Positions 8,933 to 17,719 of a DNA stretch of 64,000 bases are shown here, piece by piece. The DNA is from Roseateles sp. (GTDB lineage Bacteria > Pseudomonadota > Gammaproteobacteria > Burkholderiales > Burkholderiaceae). Under the pieces are notes generated by a model, which made no database searches, was not told where the DNA came from, and saw nothing but the letters and a program-made list of their open reading frames with translations. The translations under genes were made by a program, and so were the position numbers. How positions within the stretch are numbered: the first letter of the stretch is position 1; each line of letters opens with the position of its first letter. The stretch lies in assembly GCA_019232985.1 (NCBI GenBank), contig JAFAMW010000060.1:21027-85026 (forward strand), in the 5' to 3' direction.

Positions 8933-11900
8933 TGTGCGCCGAGTTTGAGCTCGATATGGGGCTGCCAGGCCGTCGCGTCGCCTTCGGCCGCGACCTGCGG
9001 CGCGCCCAGGAACAGGCGGCTGCTCGCGATGCCGCGCGCGACCAGCGCGTCACGCACGCCGACGCTGCGGGCCAGCGCGAGGTCGCGCACCGACTGTGCG
9101 TCGACCGGGTAGCTCGGCAGCAGCAGCGCGCGCATCTGCTCGGCCGGGATGTCCTTGGCGAGGCCGATCAGGTTGCGCGGCTTGTTCGGCAGCTTGGCCG
9201 CGTCGTAGACGAGCTTGAGCAGGCGCTCGCGCTCGGCCGCGCCCAGCGGCGGCGGTGCGGCGTCGGCGGCCGCGCCCGAGGCCGCGCTGCCCGCTGCGAG
9301 GTCCCTGCGGTGCCGCTCGCGGCGGCGTTCGCGCTCGATCGCCCCGTCGAGTGCGGCCTGCTCGATCGCGACGCGCTCGCGGGCGAGGTCGGCCGCGCCC
9401 GTGATCGTCAGCGTCAGGCCCGGGCGGTCCTGCAGCATCTGCGCGAGCGCGTCGAGCTGGCTCGCGTCGGCGAGCGTCGCGGCGCCGGGCGCGCAGGCGA
9501 GCTGGCTCAGGTCGCTCGTGCCGCCGCCCGAGAACAGCGAGAACGGCGCGGTCAGCGCCTTGCCGATCAGGTTGACGATCAGCTTGACGATGATGCCGCC
9601 GACCGAGAACTCGGGATCGTTGATCGAGCCGCTGATCGGCAGGTTCACGTCGATCACGCCATGGCTGTCCTTGAGCAGCGCGACGGCCAGGCGCACCGGC
9701 AGCTTGGTCGCGTCGGGGCTGGCGATGGCCGCGCCGAACTCGAGCTGGTTCAGGATCACCTGGTTGGCGGCCTCGAGCTTGCCGCCCGCGTCGATGCGGT
9801 AATGGACCTTGGTCGTGAGCTTGCCGCGCGCGATCTCGTAGCCCGCGTACTTGAGCGCGTACGGCGACAGCGGCGCGAGCTCGATGTCGGTCGCCGCGGC
9901 GCCGAGGTCGAGCAGCGGCGGCTTCGTCGCCGGGTTGACCTTGCCCGAGATCGTCAGCAGCCCGGTGCCGGCGACGCGGCCGTGCAGGTCGACGTCGGCG
10001 AGCGCGGGCTGGTCCGAGCTGAAGCCGCCGAGGCGGCCCTCAAGCTCCGAGAGCTCGGCGCTGTAGTTCGGGCGGATGAAGTGGTCGGTGAAATCCACCT
10101 TGCCCTTGCTGAGCTGGACGCCGCCGACGCTCAGGTGCAGCGGCGGCGCCGACGCGGCCGGCGCGGCGGCGAGCACGGCGCTCGCCGGGGCCGGCGGCGC
10201 GGCGGGCGCCGAAGCCGCGGTGACCGCGGTGGCGGCGGCCGCGGACGCCGCCTGGCCCGGCGTCACCGCCGCGCCGCCCGGGCCGATCTCCCGCAGGTTG
10301 AGCTGGCCCTGCTCGTTGACGAGCAGGCGCGCGAAGAAGTCGTCGAGGCGCAGCTGCTTGAGCGCGACGCTCGGCGCGTCGCCGGGGCGCAGCGCGACGT
10401 CGAGGCCGTCGAAGTTCAGTGCGCCCCAGCTCAGCAGCGGCTGGCCGTCGCCGTCCTTGAGCTGCTGCAGGCGCAGGTCGGCGAGCAAGGCGTCTCCGAG
10501 CCAGTGGACACGCCAGCCGTTCGCGGCCTGCTGCGCCGTCACGCGCCCCTTGACGCCGAGCTCGACGCGGCGCAGCCGCAGGTTCCAGGCCGGGTCGAGG
10601 TAGCCGCTGAGCACCTGCAGCGGCAGCTGGTTCGTCTGCAGGCTGGCGTCGAGCTGCAGCGGCGCAAGGCCGACGCGACCGGCCAGCAGCAGGCTGCCGC
10701 GCGGCGTGCCACCCGCGCCGTCGGTGCCGCCGACGCGCAGCGCGAGCTTGACCTTGGTCGGCGCGCTCCTGGGCCAGTCGAGCGCACCGAGTTCGAACGC
10801 GAGCTGGTCGAGCTGGACGTCGGCGCCCGCGTCGCCCGCGCCGACGGCCGCGTCGCGCCAGCGCAGCGCGCCCTGCTCGACCACGACGCCGGCCAGCGAG
10901 ACCGACCAGGCCGGTGCGGCGGCGGCGCCAGCGCTCGCGGCGCTGCCCGGACTGCCGGCGCTGCCGGCGCGGCGGACCGGCGGCGCGCTGGTACTTGAAT
11001 CGCTTGGCGCCATCAGCGCCGCGAAGTTCAGTTGCCCAGCCGCGTCGCGCGACGCGTCGACGCGCGGCGTCTCGAAGCGCACCGCGCCGAGCTCGACCTT
11101 GTGCGCGCCCGGCAGCACGCGCGCCGACGCGACGCGCAGCGCCGCGACACCGAGCACCGGCGCGCCCTGCGGCGTCGCGACCGCGAACTCGCGCAGCGCG
11201 AGCGCGTCGACGCTGAGCTCGGCGCGCTCGGCCGCGCCGGGCGCGAGTGGCTGCGCGACCTTGAACGCGAGCCGGCCGTCGAGCAGGCCGCTCACGCGCG
11301 CGCGCGGCGCACCGCCCGCGTAAGGCATGAACGGCGCGAGCGCGAGGCCCTGCCATTGCGCACCGAACACGGCCTTGTCGGGCGCGAGCGTGCCCTGCCC
11401 CTGCAACGTCGCCGCGCCGACATGCATCGCAAGCTGGAGCTTGGCCGTACCCGCGAGCGGCCAGCGCAGCGCGTCGAGGCGCGCGTTCAGCGCACCGACC
11501 TGGACCTGCGCGGCCGGCTGCACGCCGCGGTCGTGCCAGGCAAGGACCGCGTCGGCGAGCTCGAACGCCTCGAGCGAGATCCGCCAGGGCGTCGGTGCCG
11601 GCGCGGCGGCCGCAGGCGCCGAGGCGGGGGCCGGCCCCCTCGATGGGGCGACCGGCGAGGCTTGCGCCGCCCGCACGGCTTGTCCGGCCGACGCGGCATG
11701 CCCCGGTCGGGCGGACGGCGGCGCCGCCGCGTCCGTCGGCGCGAGGCCGAAGCCGCCGGCCGCGTCGCGGTCGAGCATGAGCGCGAGGCCGTCGAGCTTG
11801 ATCGCGCCGAACGCGAGTTCGCGCTGCAGCGGCTCCAGCGACTTGAGCTGGACGTCGAGGCGGCGCCAGCCGACGCGCGTCGCGCCCTGCGGTGCCGCGG

Positions 11901-12744
11901 CCGCGAAATCGGCGAGCGCGAGCTGGCCGCCGAGCTCGATGCGCTGGGCGACGAAGCGCAGGTGCAGGTCGGCGTCGAGCCGGCCTTTGCCGATACGCAG
12001 CGGCAGCGAGGCCGGCAGGTAGCCGAGGTAGGGGGCGAGGTCGAGCCCGCTGAACCTCAGCTGCGCGTCGCTCTCGCCGTCGTGCAGGAAGGGCTCCGCC
12101 GCCGCGCTGCCGCCGAACGGGACGCCGTTGAGCCGGCCGTCGAGGCTCGGCGTCACGCGCACCTGCACGTCGGCCGCGAAGCTCGACACGAAGGGCAGAC
12201 TCAGCGTGAGACGGTCGAGCACATGGACACGCTGCGCGGGCGCGTCGTCGAAGCGGACCTCGCCGTCGGCGAGCTCGAGGTTGTAGAGCGCGAATCGGGC
12301 GGGCTTCGCCTCGGGCGGCGGCGGCGGCTTCGGCGCGTTCAGGCGCGCGAGCAGGTCGTCGACGTCGTAATGCCCGGCAGCCGTGCGCGCGACGCGCAGC
12401 ACCGGATGCTCGACGCGCAGCGACTCGACGACCGGCGCAAGGTGCCAGAGCGAACGCAGCGACAGCGCCGCGTCGACGCGGCCGACCTCGAGCTGCGGCG
12501 GCTGCCTGGCGTCGGCGGCGCCGACGCGCAGCCCTTCGACGACGAGGCCGAGCCGCCAGGGCTCGAAGCGCACGGCCGCGACGCTGACCGGCCGGCCGAG
12601 CGCGTCGGACGCGAGCGCCATGCCGCTGCCCGCGATCCAGCGCGGCAGCGCGAGCCAGGCGACGCCGAGCACCACGCCGGCGAAGATCGCCAGGCCGGCC
12701 AGGACACGTGCCAGGGTTCGCATGGACGGCAGCGGCAATTGCAT
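8929..12744 (-). CDS. DUF748/AsmA-like giant envelope protein
   Basis: A 1271-residue protein with one N-terminal transmembrane segment (about residues 11-33) and a long periplasmic part built of repeated AsmA/DUF748-type blocks such as GKGRLDADLHLRF and HGRVAGTGLLTISGKVNP. AsmA-like proteins are thought to span the periplasm and help move phospholipids to the outer membrane; this role is inferred from the family. Three Ala/Pro/Ser-rich linkers interrupt the fold, at roughly 340-385, 580-610 and 825-868. Near residue 1085-1115 is an OmpA-like stretch (LDALAQMLQDRPGLTLTITG). It precedes msrA with a 4-bp overlap. An internal Met at residue 8 could be the true start. Confidence 0.82.
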   Translation of the reverse strand: MQLPLPSMRTLARVLAGLAIFAGVVLGVAWLALPRWIAGSGMALASDALGRPVSVAAVRFEPWRLGLVVEGLRVGAADARQPPQLEVGRVDAALSLRSLWHLAPVVESLRVEHPVLRVARTAAGHYDVDDLLARLNAPKPPPPPEAKPARFALYNLELADGEVRFDDAPAQRVHVLDRLTLSLPFVSSFAADVQVRVTPSLDGRLNGVPFGGSAAAEPFLHDGESDAQLRFSGLDLAPYLGYLPASLPLRIGKGRLDADLHLRFVAQRIELGGQLALADFAAAAPQGATRVGWRRLDVQLKSLEPLQRELAFGAIKLDGLALMLDRDAAGGFGLAPTDAAAPPSARPGHAASAGQAVRAAQASPVAPSRGPAPASAPAAAAPAPTPWRISLEAFELADAVLAWHDRGVQPAAQVQVGALNARLDALRWPLAGTAKLQLAMHVGAATLQGQGTLAPDKAVFGAQWQGLALAPFMPYAGGAPRARVSGLLDGRLAFKVAQPLAPGAAERAELSVDALALREFAVATPQGAPVLGVAALRVASARVLPGAHKVELGAVRFETPRVDASRDAAGQLNFAALMAPSDSSTSAPPVRRAGSAGSPGSAASAGAAAAPAWSVSLAGVVVEQGALRWRDAAVGAGDAGADVQLDQLAFELGALDWPRSAPTKVKLALRVGGTDGAGGTPRGSLLLAGRVGLAPLQLDASLQTNQLPLQVLSGYLDPAWNLRLRRVELGVKGRVTAQQAANGWRVHWLGDALLADLRLQQLKDGDGQPLLSWGALNFDGLDVALRPGDAPSVALKQLRLDDFFARLLVNEQGQLNLREIGPGGAAVTPGQAASAAAATAVTAASAPAAPPAPASAVLAAAPAASAPPLHLSVGGVQLSKGKVDFTDHFIRPNYSAELSELEGRLGGFSSDQPALADVDLHGRVAGTGLLTISGKVNPATKPPLLDLGAAATDIELAPLSPYALKYAGYEIARGKLTTKVHYRIDAGGKLEAANQVILNQLEFGAAIASPDATKLPVRLAVALLKDSHGVIDVNLPISGSINDPEFSVGGIIVKLIVNLIGKALTAPFSLFSGGGTSDLSQLACAPGAATLADASQLDALAQMLQDRPGLTLTITGAADLARERVAIEQAALDGAIERERRRERHRRDLAAGSAASGAAADAAPPPLGAAERERLLKLVYDAAKLPNKPRNLIGLAKDIPAEQMRALLLPSYPVDAQSVRDLALARSVGVRDALVARGIASSRLFLGAPQVAAEGDATAWQPHIELKLGAQ

Positions 12745-12830
12745 GGTGCGGAAGGTTCGGAATGCTTTCGAACCATTATCCTTGCCCCCCTGGCGCTCCC
12801 CAAGGTCGGTTGCGCCGACGCCGCGAGTCC

Positions 12831-13622
12831 ATGTTCTACGTCATCAAACAGTTGTCCACCGTCCTGCTGCTGCCGCCAACGCCCTGGCTGATCGCGATCC
12901 TCGCCGGCCTCGCGCTGCTGCGGCGGCGCGCGCGCCTCGGCCGCGGCCTGATCTTGTTCGGTATCTGCGCGGTCTGGCTCAGTTGCACCGAGGCCGCCGG
13001 CCAGTTGCTGTCCGACTACGTGCTGCATGTGCCGCCGGCGCTCACGGCGACCGGCGTCGCCGCGCTGCGCGCGCGCAGCGAAGCCGGCCACGACGTCGCC
13101 GTGCTCGTGCTTGGCGGCGGCGCGAACGCGGTCTCGCCCGAGTACGGCGGCCAGCCGGCGCTCAAGAACTGGACCATGGAGCGGCTGCACTACGGCGTCT
13201 GGCTCGCGCGGCGCGTCGACGCGCCGCTTGGCTTCACCGGCGGCATCGGCTGGACCGCGCAAGGGGTCGCGGTCAGCGAGGCCGCGCTCGCATCGCGCGT
13301 CGCCGCCGAGGACTTCGGCCTGCCGCTGCGCTGGGCCGAGGCGCTCTCGCGCGATACCCGCGAGAACGCGCGCAACAGCCTGCCGCTGCTCCAGGCGGCC
13401 GGCGTCCACACCGTCGTGATCGTCACGAACGGCATGCACATGCCGCGCGCGCTGCGCGACTTTCGCGCCCAGCTCAAGCCCGGCATGAGCCTCGTCGCCG
13501 CGCCGATCTCGCTGCGCGAGGACGGCACCGGCGACCTGCTCGACTGGTGCCCGTCGTTCCACGGCCTCGAGCGGGTCCAGTACGCGCTCTACGAAATTCT
13601 CGGCCTGCTCGCAGGTCATTGA
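12831..13622 (+). CDS. YdcF/ElyC-like DUF218 membrane protein
   Basis: Envelope protein of 263 residues with two hydrophobic segments at the N-terminus (about residues 8-24 and 37-55) followed by a DUF218 domain: VLVLGGGA at about 94, SRDTRENARNS near residue 180, and VVIVTNGMHMPRA near 197. Relatives such as E. coli ElyC/YdcF act in envelope biogenesis, probably on peptidoglycan or undecaprenyl intermediates; the exact reaction is not settled. The ATG at 12831 begins MFYVIKQL, the usual family start; an upstream in-frame ATG would add a non-conserved leader. Transcribed divergently from the DUF748 gene. Confidence 0.8.
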   Translation: MFYVIKQLSTVLLLPPTPWLIAILAGLALLRRRARLGRGLILFGICAVWLSCTEAAGQLLSDYVLHVPPALTATGVAALRARSEAGHDVAVLVLGGGANAVSPEYGGQPALKNWTMERLHYGVWLARRVDAPLGFTGGIGWTAQGVAVSEAALASRVAAEDFGLPLRWAEALSRDTRENARNSLPLLQAAGVHTVVIVTNGMHMPRALRDFRAQLKPGMSLVAAPISLREDGTGDLLDWCPSFHGLERVQYALYEILGLLAGH

Positions 13623-13680
13623 AGGCGCGCGCACAATCCGCGCCGCCGCCCTCTTCCCCAACCCCACCAGGAGTCCCCAC

Positions 13681-14637
13681 ATGCGTTTGAGCCACCGCTT
13701 CGCCCTCCTCGCCGTCAGCCTGAGCTGCGCGCTCGCCTGCCACGCCGCCGCCCCCGAAGCCGGCGGCCAGGCGCCCGGCTGGTTCCGCCTGCAGCTCGGC
13801 AAATTCGAGGTCACGGCGCTCAACGACGGCACCTTCGAGCTGCCGATGGACAAGCTGCTCAAGACCGACCCGAAAAACGTTGCCCAGGCCCTGCACCGCG
13901 ACTTCCTCGGCCTGCCAGTGACAACCTCGGTGAACGGCTTTCTCGTCAACACCGGGACCAAGCTCGTGCTGATCGACACCGGCACGGGCGCGCCGGGCCC
14001 GGCCGTCGGCCGCCTCGTCGCGAACCTCGAGGCCTCGGGCTACAAGCCCGAGCAGGTCGACGAGGTCCTGATCACGCATATGCACGGCGACCATATCGGC
14101 GGCCTCACCCACGATGGCCAGCGCGTGTTCCCGAACGCCGTCGTGCGCATCGCGAAGGCCGACACCGACTACTGGCTCAGCGAGGCCGCGATGGCCAAGG
14201 CGCCCGAGGACGCGCGCGGCGGCTTCAAGACCGCGATGGCCGTGCTCAAGCCTTACATCGACGCCGGCGCGCTCAAGCCCTTCGACGCGAGCGCCGAGCT
14301 CGAGCCCGGCATCCACGCCTTGATCACGGCCGGCCACACGCCGGGCCACGCGATCTACCGCATCACGAGCGAGGGCAAGACGCTCGTGTTGTGGGGCGAC
14401 CTGATCCACAGCGCGAGCGTGCAGTTCCCCGACCCGGACGTCACGATCGCGTTCGACAGCGACCCGGCGACGGCGAGGATCCAGCGCAGGAAGGCGTTTG
14501 CCGAGGCCGCCCAGAGCGGCGAGCTCGACGGCGCGGCCCACCTGAGCTTCCCGGGCCTCGGCCACCTGCGCGCCGACGGCAAGGGCTACGACTGGGTGCC
14601 GCTCGTGCACCCGGGCAACGCGCCGGCCAAGCCCTGA
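13681..14637 (+). CDS. Secreted metallo-beta-lactamase-fold hydrolase
   Basis: A 318-residue MBL-fold protein with an N-terminal signal peptide (hydrophobic to about residue 22), so periplasmic. Zinc ligands are visible as THMHGDH (His133, His135, Asp137, His138), then GHTPGH near residue 220 and a downstream Asp in LWGDLIHS. The pattern resembles the group that includes quorum-quenching lactonases and arylsulfatase/methyl parathion hydrolase-like enzymes rather than antibiotic-resistance class B enzymes. Substrate unknown. It follows the YdcF-like gene by about 60 bp, with an AGGAG-type site (13668-13673) 7 bp before the ATG, and is followed by a highly structured intergenic region. Confidence 0.82.
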   Translation: MRLSHRFALLAVSLSCALACHAAAPEAGGQAPGWFRLQLGKFEVTALNDGTFELPMDKLLKTDPKNVAQALHRDFLGLPVTTSVNGFLVNTGTKLVLIDTGTGAPGPAVGRLVANLEASGYKPEQVDEVLITHMHGDHIGGLTHDGQRVFPNAVVRIAKADTDYWLSEAAMAKAPEDARGGFKTAMAVLKPYIDAGALKPFDASAELEPGIHALITAGHTPGHAIYRITSEGKTLVLWGDLIHSASVQFPDPDVTIAFDSDPATARIQRRKAFAEAAQSGELDGAAHLSFPGLGHLRADGKGYDWVPLVHPGNAPAKP

Positions 14638-14656
14638 GGCGTCCAAAGAAGAGAAA

Positions 14657-14685
14657 CCCCTCCCGACCAGACCGATCGGAAGGGG
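14657..14685 (-). terminator. Terminator hairpin for the ubiD transcript
   Basis: Ten-base arms at 14657-14666 and 14676-14685 pair with one mismatch around a 9-nt loop. Read on the minus strand the hairpin is followed by a T-rich run (TTTCTCTTCTTT), as expected for a Rho-independent terminator. It lies about 125 bp beyond the ubiD stop, with four further stem-loops in between. Confidence 0.6.
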
Positions 14686-14808
14686 TGGGGTGGCCACGCC
14701 ACCTCGGGGCTCCGGGGCGATTTGCCCCAGGGCTCCTGGCGCGCAAAGATTGCGCCAGAGTTGATGCCTGAACAGGCCTCACTAAGTTAGATGAAGCCGC
14801 CCCTCGAT

Positions 14809-16365
14809 TCAAGCCGGGGAAAACAGCGCTTGAAATAGCGCGTCGGCGCGGCGGGTCACGTCCGCGGGCATCGTGATCGCGCGGCCCCACTCGCGGCTCG
14901 TCTCGCCCGGCCATTTGTTCGTCGCGTCGAGCCCCATCTTGCCGCCCAGGCCGCTGACCGGCGACGCGAAGTCGAGGTAGTCGATCGGCGTGCCGTCGAC
15001 CAGCGTCGTGTCGCGCACCGGGTCCATGCGCGTCGTGATCGCCCAGACCACTTCCTTCCAGTCGCGGATGTTCACGTCCTCGTCGACGACGACGATGAAC
15101 TTGGTGTACATGAACTGGCGCAGATAGCTCCACAGCCCGAACATCAGCCGCTTCGCGTGGCCCGGATAGGCCTTGCGGATCGAGATCACGGCCATGCGGT
15201 AGCTGCAGCCCTCGGGCGGCAGGTAGAAGTCGACGATCTCGGCGAACTGCTTTTGCAGGATCGGCACGAAGACCTCGTTGAGCGCGACGCCGAGCACGGC
15301 CGGCTCGTCGGGCGGCTTGCCCGTGTAGGTCGAGTGGTAGATCGCGTCGCGGCGCTTGGTGAGCCGCGTGACCTCGAACACCGGGAACCAGTCCTGCTCG
15401 TTGTAGTAGCCGGTGTGGTCGCCGTACGGGCCCTCGAGCGCGTGCAGGTAACCGCCCTTCTCCTTGAGCGGCACGCCGTCCTCGCTGAGGCCCTCGAAGC
15501 CCGGCGCGGCGACCGGGATCCGGCCCTCGAGCACGATCTCGGCGCTCGCCGGCACCTGCAGGCGCAGGTCGCCCTCGCCGACGCCGCTGTCGACGAGCTC
15601 GGTGCGCGAGCCGCGCAGCAGGCCCGCGAACTGGTACTCCGACAGGCTGTCGGGCACCGGCGTGACCGCGCCGAGCATGGTCGCCGGGTCGGCGCCGAGC
15701 GCGACCGCGATCGGGAACGGCCGGCCCGGGTTCGCGAGCGCGAAGTCGCGGAAGTCGAGCGCGCCGCCGCGGTGCGCGAGCCAGCGCATGATCAGCCGGT
15801 TGCGGCCGATCAGCTGCTGGCGGTAGATACCCAGGTTCTGGCGCAGCCGCGGCTTCGCGACCGCCTGCGGCCCGCGCGTGATCACGAGGCCCCAGGTGAT
15901 CAGCGGCCCGATATCGCCGGGCCAGCAGGTCTGGATCGGCAGCTGCTTGAGGTCGACCTCGGCGCCCTCGAAGATTTCTTCCTGGCAGGCCGCCTTGCGC
16001 ACGACCGAGGGCTTCATATCCCAGACCGCGCGGGCCATCTCGAACAGCCGGCCGGCGTCCTTAAGGCCGCGCGGCGGCTCGGGTTCCTTGAGGTTGGCGA
16101 GCACCTGGCCGATCGCGCGCAACTCGGCGAGGCTGTCGGCCCCCATGCCCAGGGCCACGCGTTTGGGGGTGCCGAACAGATTGCTGAGGACCGGCATCGC
16201 ATGGCCGGCCGGCCGCTCGAACAGCAGCGCCGGACCCTCGGCGCGCAGCACGCGGTCGCTCAGGGCCGTCATCTCGAGCTCGGGCGACACCGGATCGGCC
16301 ACGCGGCGCAGCTCGCCCAGGCCCTCCAGGCCGCGGAGAAAGTCACGAAGATCGCGGTACTTCAT
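14809..16365 (-). CDS. ubiD: UbiD-family decarboxylase
   Basis: Prenylated-FMN-dependent decarboxylase; the 518-residue length and sequence fit 4-hydroxy-3-polyprenylbenzoate decarboxylase of ubiquinone synthesis. Recognisable blocks include [22 protein letters not shown] at the start (typical UbiD N-terminus), the [16 protein letters not shown] region near residue 180, [28 protein letters not shown] near residue 300, and the C-terminal [20 protein letters not shown]. The prFMN synthase UbiX is not in this window. An AT-rich stretch lies directly upstream. It converges on the MBL-fold gene across a terminator region. Confidence 0.93.
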   Translation of the reverse strand: MKYRDLRDFLRGLEGLGELRRVADPVSPELEMTALSDRVLRAEGPALLFERPAGHAMPVLSNLFGTPKRVALGMGADSLAELRAIGQVLANLKEPEPPRGLKDAGRLFEMARAVWDMKPSVVRKAACQEEIFEGAEVDLKQLPIQTCWPGDIGPLITWGLVITRGPQAVAKPRLRQNLGIYRQQLIGRNRLIMRWLAHRGGALDFRDFALANPGRPFPIAVALGADPATMLGAVTPVPDSLSEYQFAGLLRGSRTELVDSGVGEGDLRLQVPASAEIVLEGRIPVAAPGFEGLSEDGVPLKEKGGYLHALEGPYGDHTGYYNEQDWFPVFEVTRLTKRRDAIYHSTYTGKPPDEPAVLGVALNEVFVPILQKQFAEIVDFYLPPEGCSYRMAVISIRKAYPGHAKRLMFGLWSYLRQFMYTKFIVVVDEDVNIRDWKEVVWAITTRMDPVRDTTLVDGTPIDYLDFASPVSGLGGKMGLDATNKWPGETSREWGRAITMPADVTRRADALFQALFSPA

Positions 16366-16377
16366 GACTTAAAGAAA

Positions 16378-16430
16378 TTAAAAATAAAATCCATATACTT
16401 GACCAGTTATTTCCAGCCCATAAAATGCCG
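16378..16430. promoter_or_regulatory. AT-rich upstream region of ubiD
   Basis: A strongly AT-rich block lies immediately before the ubiD start on the minus strand, in a genome of about 70% GC. It is the probable ubiD promoter region. I could not assign -35 and -10 boxes with confidence. The rest of the 16366-16651 gap holds no gene that I can support, only a 10-bp palindrome at 16448-16457. Confidence 0.4.
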
Positions 16431-16651
16431 GCTGCTCTGGAATCCCAGGGTTAACCCGTGCTTCAACCTGTGGGAGGGATGGAGCACCTCGCTGCCGATG
16501 GACGCCGGTCCGCCGTAGCATGCCGCTGCCGACGCCGTGGCATCGCGCGGCACGAATGTTGAACCGGCCCATTATCACCGTCGCCTTCGAGCGGGCTCGC
16601 GCTGCGCAAGCGCTTCGAGTCCGGTCGGGCGGTGGAGAAGAAAGGAGTCGC

Positions 16652-17503
16652 ATGACAGCGCGTCAGGAAGTTTCCGCCCTCGCCCGCCAGACCGGCGCGG
16701 CCGCGTCCTTGTTCTTCAAGGACATCGGCCAAGGTCTGCTGCTCGTCAGCCACAACACGCTGGCCTTGCTCGGCCTTGCCCTCGTCGTCCTCGGGACGGT
16801 GTTCTGGGGTCAGGCCGACGTGCGCCACCGCCTCGAAATGCAGGCGCTCGACTGGCTCAACGCGCGCCAGGAAGCGCGCGCCGAAGCCGAGGGCGACACG
16901 CTCGTCGGCGCGAGCGACGTCGATGCGGCCGCCCGCGCCACCGTCGCCGACCTGCACGACCTGAGCCGCCAGCAGGCGGCCGTCACCCAATACCTCGCGC
17001 GCCGTTACCACGTCGCGCCCGAGCCGGTCGCGCGCCTCGTCCAGGAAGCCTGGACCGCGGGCCACCGCGCCCATGTCGAGCCGACGCTGATCCTCTCGGT
17101 CATGGCCGTCGAGTCGGGCTTCAACCCGTTCGCGCAGAGCGCGGTCGGCGCCCAGGGCCTGATGCAGGTGCTCACGCGCGTGCACGACGACAAGTACGCG
17201 GCCTTCGGCGGCACCCAGGCCGCGTTCGACCCGGTCTCGAACCTGCGCGTCGGCGTGCAGGTGCTCAAGGACTGCATCGACCATTCCGGCGGCGTCGAGG
17301 ACGGCCTGCGCTGCTATGTCGGCGCCGCCAACCTCGGCGACGACGCCGGCTACGCCGCTCGGGTGCTCGCCGAGAACGAGCAGATGAACGCGGCCGTCGG
17401 CGGCGGCCACGCGCCGGCCCAGGTCGCACAAATCAACCTGAGCGTGCCGGCCAGGCCGGCCGCCGCAACAAGCGCGGCCCAAGCCCAGCTGGCGCTGCGC
17501 TGA
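16652..17503 (+). CDS. Membrane-anchored SLT-type lytic transglycosylase
   Basis: Peptidoglycan lytic transglycosylase-like protein of 283 residues. An AAGGAG site 6-8 bp ahead supports the ATG at 16652. A single membrane segment at about residues 31-52 anchors a periplasmic domain. The SLT motif is VMAVESGFNP with catalytic Glu154, followed by AVGAQGLMQV and NLRVGVQVL, the standard Slt/MltE-like order. A helical stretch (about 70-120) links anchor and catalytic domain. The C-terminus is Ala-rich and probably disordered. It would cleave glycan strands during growth or assembly of envelope machines. The next gene downstream is the riboswitch-controlled glyA. Confidence 0.88.
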   Translation: MTARQEVSALARQTGAAASLFFKDIGQGLLLVSHNTLALLGLALVVLGTVFWGQADVRHRLEMQALDWLNARQEARAEAEGDTLVGASDVDAAARATVADLHDLSRQQAAVTQYLARRYHVAPEPVARLVQEAWTAGHRAHVEPTLILSVMAVESGFNPFAQSAVGAQGLMQVLTRVHDDKYAAFGGTQAAFDPVSNLRVGVQVLKDCIDHSGGVEDGLRCYVGAANLGDDAGYAARVLAENEQMNAAVGGGHAPAQVAQINLSVPARPAAATSAAQAQLALR

Positions 17504-17520
17504 GCGGCTACACTCGAGAC

Positions 17521-17658
17521 TTCGCGCGACTGGCGATCAGGTCCGCGCGCCCCCGGCCCGCCCCGGGCGGCGCATGGCCCGAGGTGGTGGACCACCGGGG
17601 AGCGCGAACGGCACGCCCGAGCCTTCTCGGGCGGCCGCCACAGCCGTTCGCCTGGGCA
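17521..17658 (+). ncRNA. ZTP (pfl) riboswitch aptamer in the glyA leader
   Basis: All core elements of the pfl motif are present in order. The P1 5' strand TTCGCG is at 17521-17526 and the conserved GACTGGCG at 17528-17535. The P2 hairpin GGTGG-TGGA-CCACC is at 17583-17596, followed by GGGGAG and the P1 3' strand CGCGAA at 17603-17608. The terminal CGCCTGGGCA is at 17649-17658. GGCG (17532-17535) can pair with CGCC (17649-17652), the known pseudoknot. ZTP/ZMP signals low 10-formyl-tetrahydrofolate, and glyA is a typical target. About 40 extra GC-rich bases lie between the first core element and P2. Confidence 0.88.
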
Positions 17659-17665
17659 GCCCGAC

Positions 17666-17690
17666 CATCGCGCAAGTATTTGCGACGATG
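17666..17690 (+). promoter_or_regulatory. Hairpin between riboswitch aptamer and glyA
   Basis: A stem formed by CATCG-CGCAA (17666-17675) and TTGCG-A-CGATG (17680-17690) with a GTAT loop and a one-base bulge follows the aptamer. There is no U-run, so the expression platform is more likely to act on translation or Rho access than by intrinsic termination. This mechanism is inference. Confidence 0.45.
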
Positions 17691-17719
17691 CGCTCGCGGC
17701 TCCACCTCAAGAGCTAGCC

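Noticed and set aside
16448..16457. Palindrome GGGTTAACCC upstream of the transglycosylase
   Set aside because: Ten bases only, no second copy and no regulator nearby; it may be chance.
16520..16651. N-terminal extension of the transglycosylase from an ATG at 16520
   Set aside because: The added 44 residues are Arg-rich and not family-like; the ATG at 16652 has a strong AAGGAG site and leads directly to the membrane anchor.
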